From assembly GCA_016869215.1 (NCBI GenBank), contig VGEP01000034.1, forward strand, positions 1 through 46,077: a stretch of DNA of 46,077 nt, in the 5' to 3' direction. Made by a program: the position numbers and the translations under genes. This DNA comes from Alphaproteobacteria bacterium. GTDB lineage: Bacteria; Pseudomonadota; Alphaproteobacteria; Rhizobiales; Xanthobacteraceae. The notes under the pieces were generated by a model, which was given only the letters and a program-made list of their open reading frames with translations, was not told the DNA's origin and did not search any database. Shown here piece by piece: positions 28,820 to 39,447 of this stretch (the first letter of the stretch is position 1; each line of letters begins with the position of its first letter).

Positions 28820-29021
28820 GCCGCACCGCCGAGCGCACGCCGCGTAGAATAGAGGCGGGCGCGAAGGAGCCGGTGCGGCGGGCAAGAAAGCCGCACCGCC
28901 GAGCGCACGCCGCGTAGAATATAGAGGCGGGCGCGAAAGAGCCGGTGCGGCGGGCAAGAAAGCCGCACCGCCGAGCGCACGCCGCGTAGAATAGAGGCGG
29001 GCGCGAAGGAGCCGGCGCGGC
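28820..29021. repeat. Tandem array of three ~70-bp units
   Basis: Units at 28820-28889 (70 bp), 28890-28961 (72 bp, with an extra AT in GAATATAGAGG) and 28962-29021 (partial) are almost identical. Each starts GCCGCACCGCCGAGCGCACG and contains TAGAATAGAGGCGGGCGCGA. CCGCACC at the start and GGTGCGG near the end are inverted copies, so each unit can fold into its own hairpin. The array sits right behind the dipeptidase stop. On the minus strand it is open in frames giving repeated SFAPASI-type peptides, but there is no gene evidence. Slippage makes the copy number likely to vary among strains. Confidence 0.9.
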
Positions 29022-29051
29022 GAACGACATCCGACATCCGGCGGCGCCGAC

Positions 29052-29080
29052 AAAAAAGCGGGGGGCACAAGTGCCCCCCG
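29052..29080 (-). terminator. Strong intrinsic terminator without an obvious gene
   Basis: On the minus strand the perfect stem CGGGGGGCAC/GTGCCCCCCG (loop TT) is followed by CTTTTTTG. This is a textbook intrinsic terminator, yet no convincing coding gene ends just upstream of it on that strand. It therefore marks the 3' end of an unidentified transcript coming from 29081-29370. Confidence 0.68.
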
Positions 29081-29370
29081 AAGACTGCTGGGGATTAGCG
29101 TCGGTTAGGACGCCTCGCTGATCGCTCACTTCTCGACGCGAGCACTGGGCGCTGTTGAACTTCTTCTGCCCTGAATTCGGTTGCCTTCAACTCGTTCCGT
29201 TGGCCCGATGTCCGGTTGGCAAGCCGTTCCGGGCCAACTCTCGACGCCAATCAATCACATTTGAGCGGCCGGGACAACGGGCAGGATTGCCGCAGCGTCA
29301 GGTCGCCGCACGGGCGCGGCTGCAGCGGCTTACGCGGCGCGGCTGCCTCTCCGTGTCGCACCTGAAACGA
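29081..29370 (-). other. AT-richer stretch upstream of an orphan terminator; possible small gene or RNA
   Basis: No recognised gene lies here. On the minus strand a 51-codon frame runs from a TTG at 29250 to a TAA at 29095. It includes NELKATEFRAEEVQQRPVLA and ends just before the terminator at 29052-29080. No good ribosome binding site is visible, and I do not recognise the peptide with confidence. The end of a gene relic or a small RNA transcribed leftward is equally possible. Base composition is closer to that of the transferred patches at 8.2-8.7 and 45.0-45.5 kb than to the backbone. Confidence 0.3.
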
Positions 29371-29395
29371 AATGGGGGGCGCTGGGCCCCCCATT
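29371..29395 (-). terminator. Probable intrinsic terminator of the 69-aa gene
   Basis: Stem AATGGGGGGC/GCCCCCCATT with a 5-nt loop, followed on the minus strand by TCGTTTC. It lies about 57 bp after the stop of the lysine-rich small protein gene. Confidence 0.6.
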
Positions 29396-29451
29396 GGGTC
29401 TCCGAGCAGCGGGGCGCCGGGATTGGCCGCGCCCGCCGTCCGGCGAGACGA

Positions 29452-29661
29452 CTACTTTTTCTTCATCGCCTTGCCCTTGCTGCTCTTCTTCTTCGCGACC
29501 TTCTTGGCGTATGGATTGACCGCCTTGAACTTCTTGTTTTCTTTGTCCTTCAAAACGGCCATCGGCACGATGAACTGAAAAAATGCAGCGGCCGGCGTCG
29601 GTACCAGAGCGGCGCTGCCGAGAAATGCCGCCGCGGTAACGGCGATGATCGTCTTCTTCAT
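29452..29661 (-). CDS. Small lysine-rich secreted protein A (hypothetical)
   Basis: A 69-aa protein: signal peptide MKKTIIAVTAAAFLGSAALV ending near PAAA, then a short hydrophobic stretch (FFQFIVPMAVL) and a strongly basic tail. The motif LKDKENKKFKAVNPYAKK is shared almost exactly with the paralogue at 29908. The last 16 residues are mostly Lys (VAKKKSSKG, KAMKKK). GGGGGAG lies a good distance before the ATG. The mature peptide would be tiny, exported and highly cationic, so nucleic acid, lipid or cell-wall binding is conceivable. I know of no named family. It has its own downstream hairpin. Confidence 0.7.
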   Translation of the reverse strand: MKKTIIAVTAAAFLGSAALVPTPAAAFFQFIVPMAVLKDKENKKFKAVNPYAKKVAKKKSSKGKAMKKK

Positions 29662-29831
29662 ATTGGTCTCCCCCTGATTTGGGCTGTTGCCTGTACGATG
29701 CGCGCCCTTCGATTCCAGACGCCGCTCAACTCAAGAGGCGCAACCTCCAACCCGCAAGGCGCGCCAATGTCGCGCGTCAACACACCGCGCCATCGTCGTG
29801 AGGCGAGAGTTCCGTCGTCAGCCGGCGGCCG

Positions 29832-29868
29832 ATAAAAAAAAAGACAGGAGGCGTAGCGCCTCCTGTCA
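29832..29868 (-). terminator. Intrinsic terminator of the 71-aa gene
   Basis: On the minus strand the 12-bp-class stem GACAGGAGGCG/CGCCTCCTGTC is followed by nine consecutive T. It lies about 40 bp past the stop of the second lysine-rich small protein gene. This is one of the clearest terminators in the window. Confidence 0.88.
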
Positions 29869-29907
29869 GCATCATTCTAGTCGTCGAGCAGACGTGAGCC
29901 GCGAGGC

Positions 29908-30123
29908 TCACTTCTTCTTCATGCTCTTCTTGTCGGCCTTCTTCGCAGCCTTCTTACCCTTCTTCGCGGCCTTCTTCGCGTAGGGGTTCACGGCCTTGAA
30001 CTTCTTGTTTTCCTTCTCCTTCAGGACGAAGAATGGAATCAGCGCCGAGGCCGGCGTCGGCGCAACGAGAGTGGCGCCGCCCATGAAGGCTGCGGCGGTG
30101 AACGCAATGATGAGCTTCTTCAC
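29908..30123 (-). CDS. Small lysine-rich secreted protein B (paralogue)
   Basis: A 71-aa protein from a GTG start at 30123 (MKKLIIAFTAAAFMGGATLV signal peptide), chosen because GGGGAGAATAACC precedes it and the signal peptide then aligns with that of the 69-aa protein. After PTPASA it reads FFVLKEKENKKFKAVNPYAK, then a tail of Lys/Ala repeats (KAAKKGKKAAKKADKKS) ending MKKK. The Lys-Ala tail resembles the C-terminal tails of histone-like proteins, but the signal peptide argues for export. The two genes are 246 bp apart, each with its own ribosome binding site and terminator, so they are separate duplicated units rather than an operon. Confidence 0.7.
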   Translation of the reverse strand: MKKLIIAFTAAAFMGGATLVAPTPASALIPFFVLKEKENKKFKAVNPYAKKAAKKGKKAAKKADKKSMKKK

Positions 30124-30326
30124 GGTTATTCTCCCCGTAATCGTCTTGGTGCTGGGCCGCCCGCCAACCCGACGGAAGGCTTGGCATTTGTGCCATGGAC
30201 GGCGGTCCGGTGCGATATGCGCGCGCGCGGCATCGTACCGCACATTGCTCTTGCGGACGGGGGGATTTGTTCATTTTCGGTTCATACGGGCCGTGGCTTT
30301 GCCTCGGCTCGTGGCACTGCCGCGGC

Positions 30327-31457
30327 TCAGGCGCCCCCGAGCACCATGTCGTCACGGTGGACCATTTCGGCGCGGCCCTCGATTCCGAGAATGCTGACGA
30401 TGTCCCCGGAGGATTTGCGCACGATCTTCGCGGCATCCTCGGCGTCGTAGGCCACCAGGCCGCGGCCGATTTCCGCCCCGTCGGGTCCGCGGATCACGAC
30501 CGCGTCGCCGCGGCCGAAATCGCCGTCCACGCGGATCACGCCGGCCGGCAGCAGGCTCTTGCCGTTCCGCAATGCCGCGGCGGCGCCAGCGTCGATGGTC
30601 AGCGTGCCGCGCGGTTCGAGCGAGCCTGCGATCCATTTCTTGCGCGAGGTGACCGGGTTGCCAGCGGTGAGGAACCAGGTGGTGCGGCCGCCGTCGCGGA
30701 TCGCCTGCAGTGGATGTTCGACGTGGCCCGGCGCGATCACCATGTGGGCGCCGGCCGTGGTCGCGATCTTGCCGGCCTCGATCTTGGTGCGCATGCCGCC
30801 GCGGGCGTGGTCGGACGCGGCGTCGCCGGCCATCGCCTCGATCTCCGCCGTGATGCGCGGCACCACCGGGATATGTTTGGCCTTGGCGTCGAGATGCGGC
30901 GGCGCGTCGTAGAGTCCGTCGATGTCGGACAGGAGCACGAGAAGGTCGGCGCTGGCCATGGTGGCGACGCGCGCAGCGAGCCGGTCGTTGTCGCCGTAGC
31001 GGATCTCGTTGGTGGCGACGGTGTCGTTCTCGTTGATGACCGGCACGCTGTGCCACTCCAGGAGCTTGGCGATGGTCGAGCGGGCGTTGAGATAGCGCCG
31101 GCGCTCTTCGGTGTCGCCGAGTGTCACGAGAATCTGGCCCGCCGTGATGCCGCGCCGGCCCAACGCCTCCGCCCAGGTGCGGGCCAGCGCGATCTGACCG
31201 ACCGCGGCGGCGGCCTGGCTGTCTTCGAGCTTGAGCGGGCCCTTCGGCAGCTTGAGCACCGAGCGGCCGAGCGCGATCGCCCCGGAGGACACCACGATGA
31301 TGTCGCGCTTCTCGCGGTGCAGGTCGGCGATGTCGTCGGCGAGCGCATTGAGCCACGCCTCCTTCAGCCGGCCTGCCCCGGCGTCGACCAGCAGCGACGA
31401 GCCGACCTTCACCACGATTCGGCGGAAGTCGGCGAGGGAGGGGACGGAGGTGGCCAT
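30327..31457 (-). CDS. proB: Glutamate 5-kinase
   Basis: A 376-aa enzyme for the first step of proline synthesis, starting [20 protein letters not shown]. The amino acid kinase domain has [29 protein letters not shown] and [15 protein letters not shown]-terminal PUA domain (about residues 280-365) covers [20 protein letters not shown]. An upstream in-frame ATG would add 23 unconserved residues. ProB is usually feedback-inhibited by proline. It is separated from obgE by four accessory genes and from proA by another set. Confidence 0.96.
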   Translation of the reverse strand: MATSVPSLADFRRIVVKVGSSLLVDAGAGRLKEAWLNALADDIADLHREKRDIIVVSSGAIALGRSVLKLPKGPLKLEDSQAAAAVGQIALARTWAEALGRRGITAGQILVTLGDTEERRRYLNARSTIAKLLEWHSVPVINENDTVATNEIRYGDNDRLAARVATMASADLLVLLSDIDGLYDAPPHLDAKAKHIPVVPRITAEIEAMAGDAASDHARGGMRTKIEAGKIATTAGAHMVIAPGHVEHPLQAIRDGGRTTWFLTAGNPVTSRKKWIAGSLEPRGTLTIDAGAAAALRNGKSLLPAGVIRVDGDFGRGDAVVIRGPDGAEIGRGLVAYDAEDAAKIVRKSSGDIVSILGIEGRAEMVHRDDMVLGGA

Positions 31458-31498
31458 GCGCTCTATGGGCGTCGCCGCGGCGGGATGGCGGCGGCGCT

Positions 31499-32551
31499 TT
31501 ATCCAGCAAGTCCCGGTCTTTGCCAAGCGCGGCGGACGGCCGAGCGTCCGGTTGGCCGCGCCTTTGATATGGTCTTGGACGTTGCTTTCGCCGTGCCTGC
31601 CCGGCCGCGTGGCTTGCTGCCGCGAGGCCGGGAGCCGTTTGAGGCCGCCGGCCGATAGGTTTCGCGGACATGCTCCTCAAACAGGTCCGCGAACGCCTCG
31701 ACATGGCGCAAGGGCGCGTTCTGCCTGTCCCAGACGACCGCGATATTCAGAGGCAGCGGCTCGCCGCGATGTGTCACGACGCAGGTCCGGAGCTTGTCAT
31801 AGCTACTGTGCAGGGCCGACGGCACGACGGCGACGCCGTGTCCAGCATCGGCCATGGCCAGCAGCGTATTCACCGATCGGCTCTCCAAGAACACGTTCGG
31901 CTTGAAGTCCGCCAGATGGCAGGCCGCGTCAAACACGTTGCGGGTGGCGTAGCTGCGGTCGAGCAGCAGCAGCGGCCGGCCGGCCAGACGGGTGATATCG
32001 GACGCGCTGCCCAGGTCGGACATCAGCGCGGGCACACCTGCCGCAAGCATGTGGAAGCTCTGCAGCGGCCGGATTGCGAAGCGCCGGCTGTCGAGCGGCA
32101 GCATGTTGAGGACGTTGACCGACACGTCCGCCTCGCGGCGCTCCAGCAGGCTCAAATGATCGGCCGCATGGGCATCGATCAGCACCATACGAACGTCGCG
32201 CACGCACTGGACATAGCGTTTGAGAAAAGCTGGAAACATGGCCTCGATGGTCAGCGCTGCCGCCGCCACCCGCAGCACCTTGATGTCGCCTCGGCGCAGC
32301 TCCTGAGCCCGCTCGCCAAACGCGTTCGCGCTGGTCAGGAAGTTGCGGCTGTCGGCGGCGAACTGCTCGCCGCGCGGCGTCAGGCGCAGGCCTCGTCCCG
32401 CGCGCTCGAACAGCTTGAAGCCGGCCTGTGCTTCGAGATTGCGGATCTGGCGCGATAGCGCCGGCTGGGTGATGTGCAGGACCTCGGCCGCCTTCGACAC
32501 GGTGCCGTGCTCGGCCACGCCGACCAGCGCTCTGAGCAGTTTGAGGTCCAT
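31499..32551 (-). CDS. LysR family transcriptional regulator
   Basis: A 350-aa regulator with an N-terminal winged HTH ([40 protein letters not shown]) and a periplasmic-binding-like effector domain. It carries a roughly 45-residue basic, low-complexity C-terminal tail ([20 protein letters not shown]) beyond the usual family length. It is divergent from the LuxR-type gene across an AT-rich 159-bp region containing imperfect TnnA-type dyads, where both probably bind. The effector is unknown. Confidence 0.92.
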   Translation of the reverse strand: MDLKLLRALVGVAEHGTVSKAAEVLHITQPALSRQIRNLEAQAGFKLFERAGRGLRLTPRGEQFAADSRNFLTSANAFGERAQELRRGDIKVLRVAAAALTIEAMFPAFLKRYVQCVRDVRMVLIDAHAADHLSLLERREADVSVNVLNMLPLDSRRFAIRPLQSFHMLAAGVPALMSDLGSASDITRLAGRPLLLLDRSYATRNVFDAACHLADFKPNVFLESRSVNTLLAMADAGHGVAVVPSALHSSYDKLRTCVVTHRGEPLPLNIAVVWDRQNAPLRHVEAFADLFEEHVRETYRPAASNGSRPRGSKPRGRAGTAKATSKTISKARPTGRSAVRRAWQRPGLAG

Positions 32552-32710
32552 GGGCCCTGCGTCGGATGGATCGAACCATGCCGAATTGGCATGGAATTAT
32601 AGTCCATTTATGCATTGGACGTCCAGATCGGGGTACGGCAAGGGAGTACTGGGGGATTGCTGGCCGGCCCGGGGAAAGGCGCGGCGTGGCCCATGCGTGG
32701 TGGAGCCATC

Positions 32711-33907
32711 ATGCCGGACTTCGACCGGGCGCTGTCGCTCACGGGCGATATTTACGATGCCGCAATCGATCCTTCGCTGTGGCCCGAGGTGCTGAGAAAG
32801 CTCTGCGAATTCCTCGGAAGCGCAGCGTCGGGACTGAATTCGCACGATGTCGCGGCCGGAACGTGCCGATTCCATTTTTCCTGGGGCGACGATCCGCATT
32901 TCACCAGGCTGTATTTAGAGAAATACATCAACCTCAATCCTCACCTCGTATCGCTAATGATGCTTGACGTCGGCGAGGTGGGCCAGGCTTCCCGAATGAT
33001 GCCGATCGAAAAATTCCGCAACACGCGGTTCTACAATGAGTGGGCACGCCCGGCCGGCTACGGCGACCTTACCGTTGCCATGATCGAGAAGTCCGCGAAC
33101 ATCGTTACATTCCTGTCCGCGCCGCACCGCGACTGCGAAAGTCCGGTTGGAGCGGTGCCGCGCCGGCGCATGGAAATGCTTGTGCCGCATGTCCGCCGCG
33201 CGGTCGCGATCGGCAACGTCATCGCAATGCACAAGATCGATGCCAGCGTTCTGTCCGATGCGGTCGACGCGCTGTCCGCCGGCGTGTTCATGGTTGCCGA
33301 AGACGGCCGCATGATCCGCGCCAACGAAAGCGGGCAGGCGATGCTGAAAGCGGGCGACATGCTGGTGCTCGACAGAGGCGTTCTGGCCGCACGCGGTTCC
33401 GCGGCGGTACGCCAGGCGCTGCGCGATGCGATCGCGGAGGCGACCGGCGGCGGGGTGATCGTCAACCCGCGCGGCGTCGCGATTCCGCTGGTGTCGAGAA
33501 GCGGCGATCATCATGTCGCGCATGTACTTCCGTTGACATCGGGTGCCCGGCGGAAGGCCGCGCTCGCGGCGCCTGCGGCGGTGGCCGCCGTGTTCGTGCA
33601 CGATACGGCGGTCGGCGGCCTGTTGCCGCTGGAGGCGGTCGCGCAACAATTCCAGCTCAGCGCCGCCGAGCTTCGGGTGCTCGTCGCCGTGGTCGAGGTC
33701 GGCGGCAACATTGCCGAAATCGCATCCGTGGTCGGAATCTCCGAGCCGACGGTGAAGACCCACCTGCGCCGCCTGTTCGAAAAGACCGGAGCCCAGCGGC
33801 AGACCGATTTCATCAGACTCGTTGCAGGATATTCCAATCCGCTGATTCGCTCCTCCGATCCGACGCGGCGTCCGGCGCTCGAAGAATCATCCTTCAGGAT
33901 GATGTGA
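32711..33907 (+). CDS. LuxR-type HTH transcriptional regulator (non-receiver)
   Basis: A 398-aa protein starting MPDFDRALSLTGDIYDAAID after GGTGGAG; an ATG six codons upstream is possible. The N-terminal 180 residues resemble the sensory part found in many rhizobial LuxR regulators (WPEVLRKLCEFLGSAASGLN). A PAS-like middle section follows (ALSAGVFMVAEDGRMIRANE). The C-terminus is a LuxR/FixJ HTH (LSAAELRVLVAVVEVGGNIA, then SEPTVKTHLRRLFEKTG). No phospho-receiver domain is present. The peroxiredoxin and rhodanese genes lie downstream in the same direction, so it is a candidate regulator of them. Confidence 0.88.
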   Translation: MPDFDRALSLTGDIYDAAIDPSLWPEVLRKLCEFLGSAASGLNSHDVAAGTCRFHFSWGDDPHFTRLYLEKYINLNPHLVSLMMLDVGEVGQASRMMPIEKFRNTRFYNEWARPAGYGDLTVAMIEKSANIVTFLSAPHRDCESPVGAVPRRRMEMLVPHVRRAVAIGNVIAMHKIDASVLSDAVDALSAGVFMVAEDGRMIRANESGQAMLKAGDMLVLDRGVLAARGSAAVRQALRDAIAEATGGGVIVNPRGVAIPLVSRSGDHHVAHVLPLTSGARRKAALAAPAAVAAVFVHDTAVGGLLPLEAVAQQFQLSAAELRVLVAVVEVGGNIAEIASVVGISEPTVKTHLRRLFEKTGAQRQTDFIRLVAGYSNPLIRSSDPTRRPALEESSFRMM

Positions 33908-34007
33908 CGCATCCCGCCAACTGCCATTGAACGCGCGAGGCCAATCCGGCCGAGACGTTGCATCAACCTGCGTCCGCAGCAGCGCGACGCGTTCGATGGA
34001 GGAAACC

Positions 34008-34682
34008 ATGACATTGCGCATTGGCGACACTGCGCCGGACTTTATGGCGGACACGACCGAAGGTCCGATCCGCTTTCACGAATGGATCGGCGACGGCTGG
34101 GCGGTGCTGTTCTCGCATCCCAAGGACTTCACGCCGGTCTGCACGACCGAACTGGGCTACATGGCCCGCGCCAAGGGCGAATTCGACAAGCGCGGCGTGA
34201 AGATCGTCGGGCTTTCGGTCGACCCGGTCGAGAACCACAAGAAGTGGGCCAGCGACATCTGGGAGACCCAGGGCGCGGCGCCGAACTATCCGATGATCGG
34301 CGACACCGATCTTCGCATCGCCAAGCTCTGGGGCATGCTGCCGGCCGAGGCCAACGGTGGGGCGGACAAGCGCACCGCGGCCGACAACCAGACCGTCCGC
34401 AACGTGTTCGTGATCGGACCCGACAAGAAGATCAAGCTGATCCTGGTCTATCCGATGACCACCGGACGCAACTTCGACGAAGTGCTGCGTGTCATCGACT
34501 CGCTCCAGCTCACCGCGAAGCACAAGGTCGCGACCCCGGTGAACTGGAAGCACGGCGAGGACGTCATCATCGTCACCTCGGTGTCCGACGACGAGGCCCG
34601 CAAGCAGTTCCCGCAAGGCTGGAAGGCGCCGCGACCGTACCTGCGGATCGTCGCGCAGCCGGGACAGGCAAAGCGCGGCTGA
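34008..34682 (+). CDS. Peroxiredoxin (1-Cys, Prx6-like)
   Basis: A 224-aa thiol peroxidase starting MTLRIGDTAPDF after GGAGGAAACC. The peroxidatic Cys45 is in HPKDFTPVCTTELG. The long C-terminal domain (VATPVNWKHGEDVIIVTSVS) is typical of the Prx6/1-Cys group; the only other notable feature is that no resolving CP motif is visible. It reduces peroxides in the cytosol and needs an external thiol partner. An exported rhodanese follows 59 bp downstream on the same strand. Confidence 0.94.
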   Translation: MTLRIGDTAPDFMADTTEGPIRFHEWIGDGWAVLFSHPKDFTPVCTTELGYMARAKGEFDKRGVKIVGLSVDPVENHKKWASDIWETQGAAPNYPMIGDTDLRIAKLWGMLPAEANGGADKRTAADNQTVRNVFVIGPDKKIKLILVYPMTTGRNFDEVLRVIDSLQLTAKHKVATPVNWKHGEDVIIVTSVSDDEARKQFPQGWKAPRPYLRIVAQPGQAKRG

Positions 34683-34741
34683 AACCCATCGATCGTTCGG
34701 GGCCGGGGGGTCCCACGACCATTCAACGGAGACAGTGTGTC

Positions 34742-35626
34742 ATGCATCGTTCGAAGTTCTTTATTGCCGGCGCCTTGATCGCGGCTGCGATCGCGGCGTC
34801 TGGTCCGGTTCGCGGCAACGCGGCCGAATACGCCAATCCGCACATGCTGGTGTCGCCCGCGACGCTCAATTCGATGCTCAGCCGCGTCAACGTGCGCGTG
34901 ATCGACGTCCGGTCCGAGAAGGACTATGAGGCCGGTCACATTCCGGGCGCTCTGAACATCACGGCCGACGCCGTCAACGACCCCAACGCCCATGTGCCGG
35001 GCGCGAGGCTGTCCGACGAGAAGCTTGCCGCGCTGTTCGGCAGCCGGGGCATCGGCAAGGATACGCACGTCGTGCTGTATGACGATCGCGGCGGCTTCCT
35101 CGCTTCGCGGCTGTTCTGGATGCTGGAGTATCTCGGCCAGCAGAAGGTGAGCATCCTGAACGGCGGCATCCAGAAGTGGACCGCCGACGGTCACAAGCTC
35201 AGCCTCGACACGCCGAAGGTGCAGCCCGCGCCGTTCACGCCGACGCCGATGGAGCGCCGGCACGCCACGGCGGATTGGCTGCTCGAACGCCGCAGCGATG
35301 CGAACGTGGTCGTGATCGACGTGCGGCCGGCGGCGCTCTATCAGAAGGGCCACATTCCGTGGGCGCGCAGCATTCCGTGGGCCATGAATCTCAAGCCCGA
35401 CGGAACGATGAAGTCGGCGGACGAATTGCGCAAGCACTTCGCCGCGCAAGGCGTGACGCCCGACAAGAACGTCGCGACGCACTGCATGGACGGCAAGGCG
35501 TCCGGGCAGACCTACTTCACGCTGCGGCTGCTCGGCTATCCGCGCCTGCGGAGCTACGACCGCTCCTGGGCGGAGTGGGGCATGCTCGACGATCTTCCGA
35601 AGACAGTGCCCGGCTCGCGCGGCTAG
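34742..35626 (+). CDS. Exported tandem-rhodanese sulfurtransferase
   Basis: A 294-aa protein with a signal peptide (FFIAGALIAAAIAASGPVRG) and two rhodanese domains, about residues 37-155 and 170-290. Only the second has the active-site loop Cys (Cys248 in THCMDGKASG); the first has Asp (YDDRGG) at that position, as in classical TST/SseA-type tandem enzymes. It transfers sulfane sulfur from thiosulfate or 3-mercaptopropionate-type donors in the periplasm. AACGGAGA precedes the ATG. It sits directly behind the peroxiredoxin, suggesting a shared response to reactive oxygen or sulfur species. Confidence 0.92.
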   Translation: MHRSKFFIAGALIAAAIAASGPVRGNAAEYANPHMLVSPATLNSMLSRVNVRVIDVRSEKDYEAGHIPGALNITADAVNDPNAHVPGARLSDEKLAALFGSRGIGKDTHVVLYDDRGGFLASRLFWMLEYLGQQKVSILNGGIQKWTADGHKLSLDTPKVQPAPFTPTPMERRHATADWLLERRSDANVVVIDVRPAALYQKGHIPWARSIPWAMNLKPDGTMKSADELRKHFAAQGVTPDKNVATHCMDGKASGQTYFTLRLLGYPRLRSYDRSWAEWGMLDDLPKTVPGSRG

Positions 35627-35669
35627 TCGCGCCCGCCCGATTGGCGCTTGTTGCACAATTCGCGAAATG

Positions 35670-35696
35670 ACCGCCGGCGCCGGTTGTGCCGGCGGT
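35670..35696. terminator. Hairpin between convergent rhodanese and obgE genes
   Basis: ACCGCCGGC/GCCGGCGGT stem with a 9-nt loop, followed on the plus strand by TCGATTT. It lies between two convergent stop codons and probably terminates transcription from the rhodanese side. Confidence 0.6.
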
Positions 35697-35701
35697 TCGA
35701 T

Positions 35702-37751
<2,050 letters not shown>

Positions 37752-37757
37752 TACCGC

Positions 37758-39329
37758 TCAGCTTTGGAAACGCGTCGTGCCGTCGCGCTCGATGCGCGGC
37801 AGCAGGTCGACCTCCCAGGTGAGGTACTCCTGCATCGCCGCCTTGGTATCGCCGGTGCGCTCGTAGGGCTTCGGCCAGTAGTCGAGCGGCTCGTCCGCCA
37901 TGCGCGCTTCGGTGGATAGCGGCAGGTTCGCAACCTGCCAGGCGGCGTTGCCGCCGCGCAGATAGCGCGCGGGAGTGCGTGTCTCCATCGCCGCGATTCC
38001 TGCAAGGACTCCATCTTCCGATGTCAGCACCAATGTCCCGTTCATGGGAATTTTCGCGAGCGCCTGCGGCAGCCGCGAGCGCACCGCAAACCACGCGCCG
38101 GGGATGTGGCCCTTGCGGTAGGCCGGGCTGAGCGAAAGGTCGACCACCGTGGCATGGTCCTTCGTGATCAGCGCGGACAATTCGCCCGCGTCGATGCCGA
38201 GCTCCGATGGCGGCTTCGGCCCGAGCACATGCGGCGCGGGGCGGCCCTGCTCGTCGCCGCTTGCGGCCAGCACGAACACTTCGCGCCAGCCCATCTGCCT
38301 GAGCCAGGAGGCGGTCATCAACGCGCGCACCTCCTTGTCGTCGACCAGCACCAGCCGCGCGCCGAGCGTGCCGGCATACTGGTCGGTGGCCTGCACGAGC
38401 TGGCCGCCGGGCGCCGATACGGCGCCGGGCAGGTGGCCCGCGAGATATTCCGGCGGATCGCGCACGTCGAGCAGGTAGGTGGTGCGCGTGGTGTCGGCCT
38501 GGAATGCGGCGAGGCCCGCGCGATCGATCCGCATGACGCCGTAGCGCTTTCCGACGCGCTCGGCCGCGGCCTTGGCGCGCGCGAGGCCCTGCGGCGAGGG
38601 ATCGGGGGCGCGCGCGGTCTTGCCGCTGTCGGGTTTGAAGCCTGCAAGGTTCCAGCCCATGGTGCCGTTGCGCAGCGCCACCACCTTGTTCGGGATGCCG
38701 GCGTTGATCAGCGACTGCGCGCCGATGATGCTGCGGGTGCGGCCCGCGCAATTGACCACCACCAGCGTCTCGGGCGAGGGCGCGACATCGTGGATGCGCA
38801 GCACCAGTTCGGCGCCGGGCATGTTGGTCGCTGTCGGGATCGACACGCGCTGGAATTCGTCGAACGGGCGGCTGTCGACGATCACCATGTTTGTATTGGC
38901 GCGCATCAGCGCGTCGAGCTCCTCGGGCGAGATGCTCGGCGTGCCGCTGTGGTGCTCGATGTGCTCGCCGAACGCCTTGCTCGGAACGTTGACGCCGGAG
39001 AACAGCTCAAGCCCGGCGCGCTCCCAGGCCGCGATGCCGCCTTCGAGATAGTGCAGGTTCGTATAGCCTGCCGCCGACAGCACCTTGGCCGCGCGCTCGA
39101 TCAGCCCGTCGCCCGCGTCGCACAGCACGATGCGCGTGTCGAGCCGCGGCACGAGCTGCGCGAAGCGAAGCTCCAGCCGCGACAGCGGCACCGAGCGGGC
39201 CCAGAGCAGATGGCTCTGCGAGAACGTGAGTTCCTCGCGCAGATCGATCGGTGCGATTTCGCGGCCGTCGGTGAGCATGGCCTTGAGGCGCAGCGGGTCG
39301 ACGGGTGTCAGTTTCGCTTGGGCTGGCAT
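37758..39329 (-). CDS. Four-domain rhodanese-related sulfurtransferase
   Basis: A 523-aa cytosolic protein starting MPAQAKLTPVDPLRLKAMLT, built of four rhodanese domains (about residues 8-110, 135-230, 268-365 and 375-480) and a C-terminal tail. Putative active-site cysteines are in domain 1 (Cys70, VLCDAGDG) and domain 2 (Cys194, NCAGRTRS). Domain 3 has Asp (LVDDKE) and domain 4 has Ser/Glu (TSEDGV) instead. Two active and two inactive domains could relay persulfide or form an internal scaffold. It lies directly downstream of a cysteine-dioxygenase-like gene on the same strand. Confidence 0.9.
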   Translation of the reverse strand: MPAQAKLTPVDPLRLKAMLTDGREIAPIDLREELTFSQSHLLWARSVPLSRLELRFAQLVPRLDTRIVLCDAGDGLIERAAKVLSAAGYTNLHYLEGGIAAWERAGLELFSGVNVPSKAFGEHIEHHSGTPSISPEELDALMRANTNMVIVDSRPFDEFQRVSIPTATNMPGAELVLRIHDVAPSPETLVVVNCAGRTRSIIGAQSLINAGIPNKVVALRNGTMGWNLAGFKPDSGKTARAPDPSPQGLARAKAAAERVGKRYGVMRIDRAGLAAFQADTTRTTYLLDVRDPPEYLAGHLPGAVSAPGGQLVQATDQYAGTLGARLVLVDDKEVRALMTASWLRQMGWREVFVLAASGDEQGRPAPHVLGPKPPSELGIDAGELSALITKDHATVVDLSLSPAYRKGHIPGAWFAVRSRLPQALAKIPMNGTLVLTSEDGVLAGIAAMETRTPARYLRGGNAAWQVANLPLSTEARMADEPLDYWPKPYERTGDTKAAMQEYLTWEVDLLPRIERDGTTRFQS

Positions 39330-39390
39330 GACTCGTTCACTGTCGTCGCCGCAATTGAACACATGCCGCTTGTACGGCGGCACAACATCA

Positions 39391-39425
39391 TAAACGGAAT
39401 GGCCGGGAGAAGGCCCGGCCATTCC
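39391..39425 (-). terminator. Hairpin after the cysteine-dioxygenase-like gene
   Basis: Perfect stem GGAATGGCCGGG/CCCGGCCATTCC around a short loop, followed on the minus strand by GTTTATG. It lies 22 bp past the dioxygenase stop and before the multi-rhodanese start. It may attenuate transcription between the two genes rather than fully stop it, since the T-run is short. The stem also resembles a dispersed repeat. Confidence 0.58.
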
Positions 39426-39447
39426 AGGGAGCGCAGCAACGGCAGCT

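Noticed and set aside
28820-29021. CRISPR-like array
   Set aside because: Three contiguous 70-bp units without unique spacers; no cas genes. It is a tandem repeat.
28648-29129. Minus-strand ORFs with repeated SFAPASI/ARRCG peptides
   Set aside because: They are simply translations of the 70-bp tandem repeat; no start signal or similarity.
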